Origin: Massilia niastensis DSM 21313
GTDB lineage: Bacteria > Pseudomonadota > Gammaproteobacteria > Burkholderiales > Burkholderiaceae_D
Length of the DNA: 64,000 nucleotides
NCBI RefSeq assembly: GCF_000382345.1
Contig: NZ_KB908106.1
Location: 1-64,000, forward strand
Reading direction: 5' to 3'
Shown here: piece after piece, positions 16,372 through 25,139 of the stretch
Layout: every line of letters starts with the position of its first letter
Numbering within the stretch: the stretch's first letter is position 1
Notes under the pieces: generated by a model
Told to the model about the DNA's origin: nothing
The model's database searches: none
The model's input: the letters and a program-made list of their open reading frames with translations, nothing else
Position numbers and translations under genes: made by a program

Positions 16372-18462
16372 TCAGAAGACCAGGCGCAGGCCGGCGGTCA
16401 GGTTGCGGCCGGTCAGCGGCGCCGCTTCCTTGATGAAGGAGGTGTGGCTGAACGCCAGTTCGTCGGCCAGGTTGTTGATGCGTGCGTAGAACTGCGCCGG
16501 CACGCCGCCGATGCGGGTGGTGTAATGGGTACCCAGGTTCAGCATGTTGTAGCCGCCGGTCGGGGCTTCGAAGTCCGCCACCTTGTCCTGCTTGCCGACG
16601 CGGTAGAACTCCACCAGGCCGTGCCAGTTCCGCCAGTTGCCGTCCAGCTTGACGCCGACGCGGTGGGCCGGGATGCGCGGCAGGTTGCGGCCGCCCTCCC
16701 CGCCGTCGAACCTCGCGCGCACGTAGTCGCCGAACACGGTCGCGTCGAGCGACGCCGACAGCTTGCGGCGGATCTCGCCTTCCAGGCCGGTGAAGGTCGC
16801 GTCGCGCTGGGCGTACTCGATCAGCTGGAAGCCCTCGTGGTCGTCGAGCGTGTGCGCGTGGATGTAATTGTCCACGCGGTTGTGGAAGGCGCTCAGCGAG
16901 AACGTGGTCGGGCCCGCGAACTTGCGCAGGGTCAGGTCCAGGTTGTTCGAGGTTTCCTTGACCAGGTCCGGGTTGCCGATCTCGTAGGTGGCGGTGGCCA
17001 GGTGCACGCCGTCCGCATACAGTTCCTCTGCGCTCGGCAGGCGGTGGCTGCGCGAGAACGAGGCGCGCAGCGAGTAGTCGGGGCGGAACTTCCAGACCGC
17101 GCCCACCGACGCAGAGGTGCCGCGCGCGCTGGTGTCGTCCAGGCTGCTGCCTGCGACCGCGATATCCTGCCATTCGTGGCGCAGGCCGGCCTCGAAGCGC
17201 CAGTCCTTCAGCTTGTATTCCTCGGTCAGGAAGGCGGCATGCTTCTTCGTGACGCTCGACGGCACGTAGGCTTCCGCGCCGGTGGCGCTGAAGTCGCGCC
17301 GCGTGGTCTGCACGCCCGCCACGCCGCGCCAGCCCTTCATCGGCGCGTGTTCGGCCTCGAGGCGCAGGTCGTGGCCCTGGCTGGCGAACGAGGTCGCCAC
17401 CTCGGTGCCCTCGATCTCGTCGTGGCGGTACTCGGTGAACGAGGCGCGCAGGCGCAGCTTCTCGATGCCCGCCACCGGATTGCGGTACTCGCCGCGCACG
17501 TCCCAGCGGTCGCTCTCGAGCTTCACGTAAGGCGCCGCGCCATGCTCGTCGCCATGCTCGTGCTCGTGCCCGCCCTCTTCCTCCCCGTGCTCCTCGCCGC
17601 CGCAATGCAGGTGGTCTCCATGCGGGTGGCAGCTTTCGAACTCGTGGTGGTGGCCGGGGATGCCGTATTCGGTACGCTCCCTGGTATACGCCGCGCCGAG
17701 GTAGCCGCGTGCGCCGATCCAGGACAGGCCGACGGTGCCGGTCGCGGTTTCCTTGTAGCTGCCTTCGACCTTGCGGCCTTCGCTCCAGCCGCTGCCGACC
17801 CGGTAGGGCTGGGCGTCGCGCTTGACGCCTTCGGCGTGGACCGCGATGTGATCGCCCGCACGCCCGGTCAGCTCGAAGGCGCCGGTCTTCTCGCGCGCCG
17901 CCGAATTGGTGCGCACTTCGGCGCTGCCTTCGACCGCCTTGTCCGGCATCCGGGTCGGGATCTTGCGGTCGAGGATATTCACCACCCCGCCCACCGCGCC
18001 GCCGCCATAGGCCAGCGCCGACGGGCCGCGCAGCACCTCGATGCGCTCGGCCAGCACCGGCTCGAAGGCGATCGCATGGTCGGGGCTGATGGTGGAGGCA
18101 TCCTGCACTTCCGCGCCGTCCGACAGGATCTTCACGCGCGGACCGTCCATGCCGCGGATCACCGGGCGGCTGGCGCCGGCGCCGAAGTGGCTGGACGTGA
18201 TGCCGGGCTGGTTGGCCAGGGTTTCGCCCAGGGTCGACTCGCGCACGCGCACCAGTTCCCCGCCGCCGAGCGAGGTCACCGGCGTGACCATGTCGTCGCT
18301 GATCACCCCAAGCGCGCTGGCGGAAACGACGACGGTCGGCACGCTGTCCGGATCGGCGGCCAGGCGGTCCGGCGCGGTCTGGGCGAATGCGGCCAGCGGC
18401 GCGCCGAAGGCCAGCGCGAGCGCCAGGGTGAGCGGCGTGCGCTTGCAGGTGAAGTCAGGCAT
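16372..18462 (-). CDS. znuD: ZnuD-like TonB-dependent outer-membrane receptor
   Basis: Outer-membrane receptor of 696 residues, predicted to import zinc using TonB energy. It has a signal peptide (about 1-27, ending AFAQ), a plug domain (about 50-165, with RPVIRGMDGPRVKILSDG and EVLRGPSALAYGGGAVGG) and a beta-barrel ending in a C-terminal Phe. Residues 271-308 form a loop extremely rich in His, Glu and Asp with two Cys, as in the zinc-binding loop of ZnuD. The frame is open 32 codons upstream, but the ATG at 18462 follows a GAGGAAG site and opens the signal peptide. A Zur-type gene is divergent from it, with palindromes in between. Confidence 0.9.
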   Translation of the reverse strand: MPDFTCKRTPLTLALALAFGAPLAAFAQTAPDRLAADPDSVPTVVVSASALGVISDDMVTPVTSLGGGELVRVRESTLGETLANQPGITSSHFGAGASRPVIRGMDGPRVKILSDGAEVQDASTISPDHAIAFEPVLAERIEVLRGPSALAYGGGAVGGVVNILDRKIPTRMPDKAVEGSAEVRTNSAAREKTGAFELTGRAGDHIAVHAEGVKRDAQPYRVGSGWSEGRKVEGSYKETATGTVGLSWIGARGYLGAAYTRERTEYGIPGHHHEFESCHPHGDHLHCGGEEHGEEEGGHEHEHGDEHGAAPYVKLESDRWDVRGEYRNPVAGIEKLRLRASFTEYRHDEIEGTEVATSFASQGHDLRLEAEHAPMKGWRGVAGVQTTRRDFSATGAEAYVPSSVTKKHAAFLTEEYKLKDWRFEAGLRHEWQDIAVAGSSLDDTSARGTSASVGAVWKFRPDYSLRASFSRSHRLPSAEELYADGVHLATATYEIGNPDLVKETSNNLDLTLRKFAGPTTFSLSAFHNRVDNYIHAHTLDDHEGFQLIEYAQRDATFTGLEGEIRRKLSASLDATVFGDYVRARFDGGEGGRNLPRIPAHRVGVKLDGNWRNWHGLVEFYRVGKQDKVADFEAPTGGYNMLNLGTHYTTRIGGVPAQFYARINNLADELAFSHTSFIKEAAPLTGRNLTAGLRLVF

Positions 18463-18526
18463 GGATGCTTCCTCGATGATGGATGAATGAGCCGGTCCGG
18501 GCGCTGCCGCGGCGCTCCGGAACCTC

Positions 18527-18552
18527 ATTGATAGTGATAAGCCATTATCAAT
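18527..18552. promoter_or_regulatory. Nested palindrome, probable Zur operator 1
   Basis: ATTGATA (18527-18533) and TATCAAT (18546-18552) form perfect 7-bp arms. Inside them TGATAA (18535-18540) and TTATCA (18545-18550) form a second perfect palindrome. The AT-rich site lies about 65 bases upstream of the ZnuD-like gene, in the divergent gap. Assignment to Zur rests on its position. Confidence 0.6.
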
Positions 18553-18557
18553 AAGCA

Positions 18558-18581
18558 CTAATGATAAAGCATTCTCATTAG
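18558..18581. promoter_or_regulatory. Palindrome, probable Zur operator 2
   Basis: CTAATGA (18558-18564) and TCATTAG (18575-18581) form perfect 7-bp arms with a ten-base spacer, five bases after operator 1. It is closer to the regulator gene and could mediate autoregulation. Confidence 0.5.
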
Positions 18582-18632
18582 AGACTCAAGCCTCGGCTGG
18601 CCGGCGAGCGGGCCTTGATGTATTCTTCGGGG

Positions 18633-19016
18633 ATGCAACGCAATACACGCCAGAAATCCGCCATCCTGCATGCGATCGAACATGCGCGCCGCCCGCTTTC
18701 CCCGCAGGAGGTGCTGGCCGAGGCCAGCCAGCAGGTGAGCCAGCTGGGCATGGCGACCGTGTACCGCAACCTGAAGACGCTGGTGGACGAAGGTTCCCTG
18801 AAGGTGGTGACCCTGCCGGGCGAAAGCGCGCGCTACGAGCCGACCAGCGCCGCCGAGCACCACCACCACCACTTCCAGTGCACCAGCTGCCAGCGGGTGT
18901 TCGACGTGCACGCCTGCCCGGGCGACATCGAGCACATGGCGCCGAAGGGATTCAGCGTCGAGCGGCACGAACTGACCCTGTACGGCCGCTGCGCCGACTG
19001 CCTGAAGGCGTCCTGA
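18633..19016 (+). CDS. zur: Fur-family regulator, probably Zur
   Basis: Metal-dependent repressor of 127 residues. The N-terminal winged helix carries the Fur-family recognition helix GMATVYRNLKTLVDEG near residue 45. The C-terminal half carries a run of five histidines followed by CTSC, then CADC near the end. These two CxxC pairs form the structural zinc site. Context suggests zinc rather than iron: the divergent neighbour is a His-rich zinc receptor. An ATG at 18618 and a TTG at 18615 are possible earlier starts, and ribosome-site evidence does not decide clearly among them. It likely controls the divergent receptor and itself. Confidence 0.85.
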   Translation: MQRNTRQKSAILHAIEHARRPLSPQEVLAEASQQVSQLGMATVYRNLKTLVDEGSLKVVTLPGESARYEPTSAAEHHHHHFQCTSCQRVFDVHACPGDIEHMAPKGFSVERHELTLYGRCADCLKAS

Positions 19017-19064
19017 ACGGAGCGCCGGGCGCCGCGGAAGCCCGCGGCGCTGCCTATCGCATGC

Positions 19065-20384
19065 TTACTTCGCGAGGACGTTCAGCACGGCCAGGCTCAT
19101 CGCCTGCGCACCCGTCCTGATCGACGGTTCCGGCACCGGCGCATAGAACGGCGAGTGGTTGAAGGCGATCGGCTTGCCGCCCGGGCGCTCCGCCTCGGCC
19201 AGCGTCTTCGGATCGTACACGCCGGTGAAGAAGAACATCGACGGCACGCCTTCGTTCACGAACAGCGAGAAGTCCTCGCTGGCCGTCATCGCCGGCATGC
19301 GCTGGGCGTTCGCGGCGCCGAAGGCATCCTTGAACACGGCTTCGGTCTTGCGCACCAGTTCCTCGCTGTTGACGATGGCCTGCCCGCCGCCGACCAGCTG
19401 CACGTCCGGCGCCGGGGCGCCGGCCATCGCGGCCGAGGCGTTGGCCACGCGCCGCACGCCGTCGAGCAGCTTGGCGCGCACCTGCGGGCTGTAGGAACGG
19501 ATGGTGCCGCGCACCTGCACGCTGTCGGGAATGATGTTGCCCACCGTCCCGCCCTGGATCGCGCCGATGGTGACGACGCCGAATTCCTTCGGGTCCTTCT
19601 CGCGGCTGACCACGGTCTGCACGTCGACCACGAAACGCGCGGCGATCGCGATCGGGTCGACCGTCTTGTCCGGCGCCGAGCCGTGACCGCCGCGGCCCTT
19701 GAACACGATCTCGAGCGAATCCGAGTTCGACGACACCGGGCCGTCGTTGAAACCGACCGTGCCGTGCGCCAGCGGCCACGAATGCAGGGCGAAGGCGTAG
19801 TCCGGCTTGGGGAAGCGCTTGAACAGGCCGTCGTCCAGCATGGCCTTCGCGCCCGCGACGATTTCCTCGGCCGGCTGGCCGATGAAGACCAGGGTGCCCT
19901 TCCACTGCGACTTCAGCTCGACCAGGGTGCGCGCCGCGCCCAGCCAGCTGGCCATGTGGATGTCGTGGCCGCAGCTGTGGGTGACGAAGCTGTCGCGTCC
20001 ATCGCTGACCGCTTTCGCCCGGCTGGCATACGGCAGGCCGGTCTTTTCTTCCATCGGCAGGCCGTCCATGTCGGTCCGCACCAGCACGGTCGGGCCCTTG
20101 CCGTTCCTGTAGACCGCGACCACGCCGGTCTTGCCGACCTTTTCGGTCACCTCGAAGCCCAGCGCGCGCATCTCGGCGGCCAGCTTGCCGGCGGTGCGCA
20201 CTTCCTGGAAGGCGATCTCGGGATGGGCGTGCAGGTCCTTGTAGACCTTGTCGAGCCACGGGTACATGGCGCCCACGCGGGTGGCGACATCGGATTTAAG
20301 CGGGGCGGCCTGCTGGGCCGATGCGGGAAGGATGGACAGCGTCAGGGCGGCTGCGGCGGCGATGCGGGTGAGTGGATGGGTCAA
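19065..20384 (-). CDS. Exported M20 family amidohydrolase/peptidase
   Basis: Zinc amidohydrolase of 439 residues of the M20D group, which includes hippurate hydrolase and IAA-amino acid hydrolase-like enzymes. A signal peptide ends near residue 23 (LPASAQ), so it is periplasmic. Metal-site motifs are visible: HAHPEIAFQE near residue 53, SCGHDIHMASWLGAA near 135 and the paired glutamates in GQPAEEIVAGA near 170. The dimerisation domain follows. The start is a TTG with a GAGG ribosome site five bases before it. No ATG lies before the signal peptide. A 10-bp inverted repeat sits just upstream. The natural substrate is unknown. Confidence 0.88.
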   Translation of the reverse strand: MTHPLTRIAAAAALTLSILPASAQQAAPLKSDVATRVGAMYPWLDKVYKDLHAHPEIAFQEVRTAGKLAAEMRALGFEVTEKVGKTGVVAVYRNGKGPTVLVRTDMDGLPMEEKTGLPYASRAKAVSDGRDSFVTHSCGHDIHMASWLGAARTLVELKSQWKGTLVFIGQPAEEIVAGAKAMLDDGLFKRFPKPDYAFALHSWPLAHGTVGFNDGPVSSNSDSLEIVFKGRGGHGSAPDKTVDPIAIAARFVVDVQTVVSREKDPKEFGVVTIGAIQGGTVGNIIPDSVQVRGTIRSYSPQVRAKLLDGVRRVANASAAMAGAPAPDVQLVGGGQAIVNSEELVRKTEAVFKDAFGAANAQRMPAMTASEDFSLFVNEGVPSMFFFTGVYDPKTLAEAERPGGKPIAFNHSPFYAPVPEPSIRTGAQAMSLAVLNVLAK

Positions 20385-20393
20385 TTGGGCCTC

Positions 20394-20423
20394 TTGTGAG
20401 CGGGGTTGGAATTCCGCTCACAA
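20394..20423. repeat. lac-operator-like inverted repeat upstream of the M20 gene
   Basis: TTGTGAGCGG (20394-20403) and CCGCTCACAA (20414-20423) are perfect 10-bp arms with a ten-base spacer. It lies between the M61 and M20 genes, 10-39 bases before the M20 start codon. There is no T-tract. It may be a repressor site or a hairpin in the leader. Confidence 0.5.
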
Positions 20424-20447
20424 CGATAACATGCCGCCCCTATCCGG

Positions 20448-22268
20448 TCACACCGCGCTCGGACGCTTGATCGCGGCCGACTTCTTGCCGGCCACCGCCG
20501 GCGCCAGCGTGATGCCCGCCGTCTTGTCGCCCTGCAGGACCAGTTCGAAGGCCATCAGCTCGTCGCGCCGGAAGGCGTGCACGGTCACCGTGTCGCCGAC
20601 CCGGTAGCGTCCCAGCAGCGCGTCGACGTTCGACGGCATGCCGGATACGCGCAGGCCGTCGATCGCGATCACCACGTCATGCGCCGACAGGCCGGCCAGG
20701 TGCGCCGCCCCGCCCTCGTGCACCTGGGTCAGCTTGGCGCCCAGCGGATCGCGGGCCAGGCCGGCGTCCAGCGAAGGCTTGCCGCTCTTGCGCTCGTCCA
20801 CCAGCTTCACGCCCAGCGGCGCATACAGCTTGGCCAGCGGCAGGTCTTCGGTGCCGCGCACCCAGCGCTCGAACAGGTTCTTCAGCTTCAGGCCGCTGAC
20901 TTCGTCGAACAGCGCCTCCACCTCGGCCTCGGTCACGCCGCGGCCGACGCCCGGATAGAAGTCGCGGCCGTAGCGCTCCCACAGCGCCAGCATCACGTCG
21001 TCGAGCGACTTCGCGCCATTCGTCTTGGCGCGGATGGTCAGGTCGAAGGCCAGCGCGATCAGCGAACCCTTGGCGTAGTAGCTGATGATCGCGTTCGGCG
21101 AATTCTCGTCCTGGCGGTAGTACTTGCTCCAGGCGTCGAAGCTGGAATCGGCCACGCTCTGCTTGGTGCGGCCGCTGCCGCGCAGCACGCCGCCGATGGT
21201 CTTGGCCAGCAGCTTGAAATACGTGGCTTCGCCGATGATCCCGCTGCGCACCAGCATCAGGTCGTCGTAGTAGCTGGTGAAGCCTTCGAACAGCCACAGC
21301 AGCGGCGTGTAGTTCTCGACCTGCAGGTCGTAGGGCGCGAACACCGACGGCTTGATGCGCTTGACGTTCCAGGTGTGGAAGTACTCATGGCTGCACAGGC
21401 CCAGGAAGCGCAGGTAGCCTTCGTTCGGCTCGCCGCTCTTGGGCGCCGCGGTGCCCGGCAGGTCGGCGCGCGCGCAGATCAGGGCGGTCGAGGCGCGGTG
21501 CTCCAGGCCGCCGTAGCCGTCGCCGACCGCCATCGTCATGAACACGTAGCGGTCCATCGGCGCGCGCCTGCTGCGCGGCTCGAAGAAGGCGATCTGGGTT
21601 TCGCAGATCGCCTTCAGGTCGGCCTGCAGGCGCGCCATGTCCAGGTTCGGCACGCGGCCGGTGATCACGATGTCGTGCGGGATGCCGTGCGCCTTGAAGC
21701 TCGCCAGTTCGAAGTCGCCCATCTCCACCGGATGGTCGATCAGCTCGTCGTAGCTGGCGGCCGCATAGGTGCCGAAGCCGTAGCGTTTGGCGCCCAGTTC
21801 CGGCATCGCGGTCGCCACGCGCCAGGTCCTGGCGGCGGGATCGGCCGGGCGCTGGATGTCGACCTGGTGCGCCATCGCCTCCTGCCCCACGACGCGCAGG
21901 AACACGCTGGTGCCGTTGAAGAAGCCGTGGGTCTGGTCGAGGTGGGCGGCGCGCACCGACAGGTCCCAGGCGTACACCTCGTAGTGCAGGGTCAGCGGGC
22001 CGGCGACGGGCGCCGCGCGCCAGGAATGCTTGTCGAGCTTGGCCAGTGCGACCTCGGCGCCGCCCGACTCGGCGCGGATGCGCACGATGTTGCGGGCGAA
22101 CTCGCGGATCATGTAGCTGCCCGGGATCCAGGCCGGCAGCGCGAACTCCTGTCCTTCAGGGTCCGGGGCGGCGACCGTCACGGTCACGTCGAACAGGTGG
22201 CCGGCCAGGTCCCTGGGGACGATGGTGTACTGGATTGCAGGCTGCTTTTTTTGGGATGGTTTCTTCAT
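20448..22268 (-). CDS. M61 family metallopeptidase with PDZ domain
   Basis: Glycyl aminopeptidase-type zinc protease of 606 residues. The N-terminal beta domain begins with WIPGSYMIREFARNI near residue 47. The catalytic domain holds the HEYFH zinc motif (His294, Glu295, His298) followed by WNVKRIKP. The downstream FEGFTSYYDDL supplies the third ligand region. A PDZ domain (about 505-585) lies at the C-terminus. No signal peptide is apparent, so it is predicted to be cytoplasmic. Only 63 bases separate its stop from the M20 start on the same strand, but an inverted repeat in between may allow separate control. Confidence 0.92.
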   Translation of the reverse strand: MKKPSQKKQPAIQYTIVPRDLAGHLFDVTVTVAAPDPEGQEFALPAWIPGSYMIREFARNIVRIRAESGGAEVALAKLDKHSWRAAPVAGPLTLHYEVYAWDLSVRAAHLDQTHGFFNGTSVFLRVVGQEAMAHQVDIQRPADPAARTWRVATAMPELGAKRYGFGTYAAASYDELIDHPVEMGDFELASFKAHGIPHDIVITGRVPNLDMARLQADLKAICETQIAFFEPRSRRAPMDRYVFMTMAVGDGYGGLEHRASTALICARADLPGTAAPKSGEPNEGYLRFLGLCSHEYFHTWNVKRIKPSVFAPYDLQVENYTPLLWLFEGFTSYYDDLMLVRSGIIGEATYFKLLAKTIGGVLRGSGRTKQSVADSSFDAWSKYYRQDENSPNAIISYYAKGSLIALAFDLTIRAKTNGAKSLDDVMLALWERYGRDFYPGVGRGVTEAEVEALFDEVSGLKLKNLFERWVRGTEDLPLAKLYAPLGVKLVDERKSGKPSLDAGLARDPLGAKLTQVHEGGAAHLAGLSAHDVVIAIDGLRVSGMPSNVDALLGRYRVGDTVTVHAFRRDELMAFELVLQGDKTAGITLAPAVAGKKSAAIKRPSAV

Positions 22269-22322
22269 GATGAGCTAAGTGTCTCTCGACCGCGCCGGAT
22301 ACCCGGTAGTGTAGCAAAAAGG

Positions 22323-22910
22323 TCAACCCGGCAGGTCGAGCGGGCTGTCGATATCGCGAAAAATGCCGGGGTCGGCCACCTCGATGGCGGTGACCGGACT
22401 GCCCGCGAGCAGGCGGCGCGCGCCCTGGTCGCCACCCAGCGCCAGCAGCGCATCGAGGTGCTCCGGGCCGAAGCCGACCGGATTGCCGCGTCGCCCGCCG
22501 GTCACCGGCGCGACGATGCCGGCCCCCGCCTCGAGCGCCGCGCGCAGCGCGCGCAGGGTCGATTCATGGACGAAGGGCATGTCGCCCAGCGCGACCAGCC
22601 AGCCCTGCGCCGGCAGCGAATGACGCACGGCGTGCGCCAGCGACAGGCCCATGCCGCCATCGGCGTCCGGACAGACGGTGACCTCGCAGCCCAGCCGGCG
22701 CAGGGCGTCGGCCACGCCGCCATCGTCGGGCGGGACCACCGCCACCACGCGCGGGAAGACGGACAGGAGACGGCGCGCGCTGGCGGCCACCACGAGGTCG
22801 CCGCCGGGCAGCTGCTGGAGCAGCTTGTTGCGCGCACCCAGGGGATCGAAGCGGCGGCCCCGGCCGGCGGCAAGCAGGAGGCCAACCGGGAACATCGCGG
22901 TCAGGACCAT
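22323..22910 (-). CDS. MocA-like molybdenum cofactor nucleotidyltransferase
   Basis: Nucleotidyltransferase of 195 residues resembling MocA/MobA, predicted to convert molybdopterin to the cytosine dinucleotide form needed by xanthine dehydrogenase-type enzymes. The family nucleotide-binding start LLLAAGRGRRFDPLGARNK is at residue 11, followed by a GDMPF acidic motif near 108 and GNPVGF near 142. It starts three bases after the stop of the large molybdenum hydroxylase subunit. This coupling strongly suggests that it loads the cofactor into that enzyme. Confidence 0.85.
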   Translation of the reverse strand: MVLTAMFPVGLLLAAGRGRRFDPLGARNKLLQQLPGGDLVVAASARRLLSVFPRVVAVVPPDDGGVADALRRLGCEVTVCPDADGGMGLSLAHAVRHSLPAQGWLVALGDMPFVHESTLRALRAALEAGAGIVAPVTGGRRGNPVGFGPEHLDALLALGGDQGARRLLAGSPVTAIEVADPGIFRDIDSPLDLPG

Positions 22911-22913
22911 CGT

Positions 22914-25130
22914 TTACGCCGCCAGGTCGAACGGCAGCTTGCGCAGGCGCTTGCCGGTCAGCCTGAACACGGCGTTGGCCAGCGCCGGCGCCAGCGGCGG
23001 CAGGCCCGGTTCGCCCATGCCGGTCGGCGGGTCGTTCGACGGCACGATGTGCACCTCCACCTGCGGCATCTCGTTGTGGCGCGCCACCACGTAGTCGCCG
23101 AAGTTCTGCTGCTCGACCACGCCGTCCTTCAGCGTGATCGCGGCGCCCGGCAGGGTCGTGCCCAGGCCCATCAGGGCCGCGCCCTGGACCTGCGCCTCGA
23201 TCGACAAGGGATTGACCGGCTGGTTGCAGTGCACGCCGGCGGTCACCTTGTGCAGCTTCGGCGCGCCGTCAAGCATCGAGGCCTCGACCACGTAGGCGAC
23301 CACGGTGTCGAACGATTCGTGCACCGCCACGCCCCAGGCGCGGCCCTTCGGCAGCGTCTTCCTGCCGTAGCCGGACCTGGCCACCGCCAGGTCGAGCGCC
23401 GCCAGGTGGCGCTGGTGCTTCTCGCCCATCAGCTTCTTGCGGTAGGCCACCGGGTCCATTCTTGCCAGGTGCGCGGCCTCGTCGATCAGGGTCTCCATCA
23501 CGAAGGCGGTATGGGTCGAGCCCACCGCGCGCCACCACAGCACCGGCACGTTGGCCTTGACCGTGTGCACCGCCAGGTGCATCGGCACCGCGTAGGGCTC
23601 GGCCATGCCTTCGACGGTGGTGGCGTCGACGCCGTTCTTGACCATCATCGGCTCGAACAGGGTGCCGTCCACGATCGACTGGCCGACGATCTTGTGGTCC
23701 CAGGCGAGGATCCGGCCGTCCGCATCCAGGCCGATGTCGGCGCGGTGCACGTAGGCCGGACGGTAGTAGCCGCCTCGGATGTCGTCCTCGCGGCTCCACA
23801 CGACCTTCACCGGTTCATCGTGGCCGGCGGCGCGCCACGCCCTGGCGATGCGCACCGAGTCGCCGATCCAGTCCGAGGACGGCACCGCACGCCGGCCGAA
23901 GCCGCCGCCCGCCATCATCGTGTTGATCGTGACCTGTTCGGGCTTGAGGCCGACGATCTTGGCGGCCACCTGCTGGTCCACGGTCTGGAACTGGGTGCCG
24001 GCCCAGATCGTGCAGCTGTCGCCCTTCAGGTCGACCACGCAGTTGAGCGGCTCCATCGGCGCGTGCGCGAGATACGGGAATTCGTAGATGGCCGAGATCC
24101 TGTGGGCGGCCGTCGCCAGCTTCGACACGTCGGCCTGGCGCGCGACCGCGCCGCCGCCCTCCTTTGCCAGGGCCGTGAATTCGGCCAGCTGCTGCGCCGA
24201 GCTGACTTTCCCGACCGCGCTGGTGTCCCAGTCGAGCTTGAGCGCGTCGCGGCCCTGCTTCGCCGGCCAGTAGCCGTCGGCCACGACCGCCACGCCGCGT
24301 GCGCCGCGGTCCAGGTCGACCTCGATCACGTCGACCACGCCCCTGATGGCGCGCGCGGCGGCGGCGTCGACGCTCTTCACCTTCGCGCCGAACACCGGCG
24401 GACGCGCGACCAGCACGGTCCTGGCGTCCTGCGGCTTGAAGTCGATGCCGAACTGCTGCCTGCCGGTCGACTTGGCCAGCGCGTCGATACGGCGGGTCGG
24501 CTTGCCGATATAGCGGAACTGCTTCGGCTCCTTGAGCGTGACCTGCTGCGGCGCCGGCTGCTTCATGGCGGCGTCGGCCAGCGAGCCGTAGCTCGCCTTG
24601 CGGCCGGCCGGGCCGAGCACCATCCCCTTCGCGGTGCTGCACCGGGACGGCGGGACCTTCCACTGTTCGGCGGCGGCCGCCACCAGCATCGCACGGGCGC
24701 GCGCGCCGATCTCGCGGTACTGGATATACGAGTGGGCGATGGTGCCCGAGCCGCCGGTGATCTGGATTCCGAACGCCGGATCCTTGTACGCCTCGCCGGC
24801 CGGCGCCAGTTCGCTGCGCATCTGCGACCAGTCGGCGTCGAGTTCCTCGGCGATCAGCATCGGCAGCGAGGTCTGCACGCCCTGGCCGAATTCCAGGCGG
24901 TTGACGATCACGGTGACGGTATTGTCCGGCGCCACGCGCAGGAAGGCGTTCGGGGCGTACACCTTCGCGCCCTGGGCCTGGGCCTGGGCGAACTTGTTCG
25001 ATCCGGGCAGGAAGAAGCCCAGCACCAGGCCGCCGGTGACGCCGGCGCCGGCCTTCAGGAAGCCGCGGCGCGACAGGTTACCCGCGGCGGAGCGCACGAG
25101 CGCCTCGCGGTTCATCCATTCTTTACGCAT
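22914..25130 (-). CDS. Molybdopterin-binding large subunit, isoquinoline 1-oxidoreductase-type
   Basis: Large subunit (738 residues) of a molybdenum hydroxylase of the xanthine dehydrogenase superfamily, IorB branch. It lacks the FAD subunit partner and pairs only with the small [2Fe-2S] protein encoded just upstream. A twin-arginine motif SRRGFLKAG (about 20-28) followed by a hydrophobic stretch indicates Tat export to the periplasm. Two molybdopterin-binding regions are visible, with GGGFGRRA near residue 405 and a C-terminal GEPGLPPLAPALANAVF. The substrate cannot be predicted and may be an aldehyde or N-heterocycle. A GAGGAGG site precedes the ATG. Confidence 0.9.
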   Translation of the reverse strand: MRKEWMNREALVRSAAGNLSRRGFLKAGAGVTGGLVLGFFLPGSNKFAQAQAQGAKVYAPNAFLRVAPDNTVTVIVNRLEFGQGVQTSLPMLIAEELDADWSQMRSELAPAGEAYKDPAFGIQITGGSGTIAHSYIQYREIGARARAMLVAAAAEQWKVPPSRCSTAKGMVLGPAGRKASYGSLADAAMKQPAPQQVTLKEPKQFRYIGKPTRRIDALAKSTGRQQFGIDFKPQDARTVLVARPPVFGAKVKSVDAAAARAIRGVVDVIEVDLDRGARGVAVVADGYWPAKQGRDALKLDWDTSAVGKVSSAQQLAEFTALAKEGGGAVARQADVSKLATAAHRISAIYEFPYLAHAPMEPLNCVVDLKGDSCTIWAGTQFQTVDQQVAAKIVGLKPEQVTINTMMAGGGFGRRAVPSSDWIGDSVRIARAWRAAGHDEPVKVVWSREDDIRGGYYRPAYVHRADIGLDADGRILAWDHKIVGQSIVDGTLFEPMMVKNGVDATTVEGMAEPYAVPMHLAVHTVKANVPVLWWRAVGSTHTAFVMETLIDEAAHLARMDPVAYRKKLMGEKHQRHLAALDLAVARSGYGRKTLPKGRAWGVAVHESFDTVVAYVVEASMLDGAPKLHKVTAGVHCNQPVNPLSIEAQVQGAALMGLGTTLPGAAITLKDGVVEQQNFGDYVVARHNEMPQVEVHIVPSNDPPTGMGEPGLPPLAPALANAVFRLTGKRLRKLPFDLAA

Positions 25131-25139
25131 GGGGCCTCC

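Noticed and set aside
17520..17660. Simple sequence repeat in the zinc receptor gene
   Set aside because: The repetitive codons encode the His/Glu-rich metal-binding loop, expected for this receptor type.
16333..18486. Open plus-strand frame of 717 codons
   Set aside because: Antisense shadow of the TonB receptor gene, which has a signal peptide, plug and barrel.
20394..20423. Vector contamination because of lac-operator-like halves
   Set aside because: Only the 10-base halves resemble the lac operator. The flanks and spacing differ from cloning vectors, and both neighbouring genes are intact chromosomal genes.
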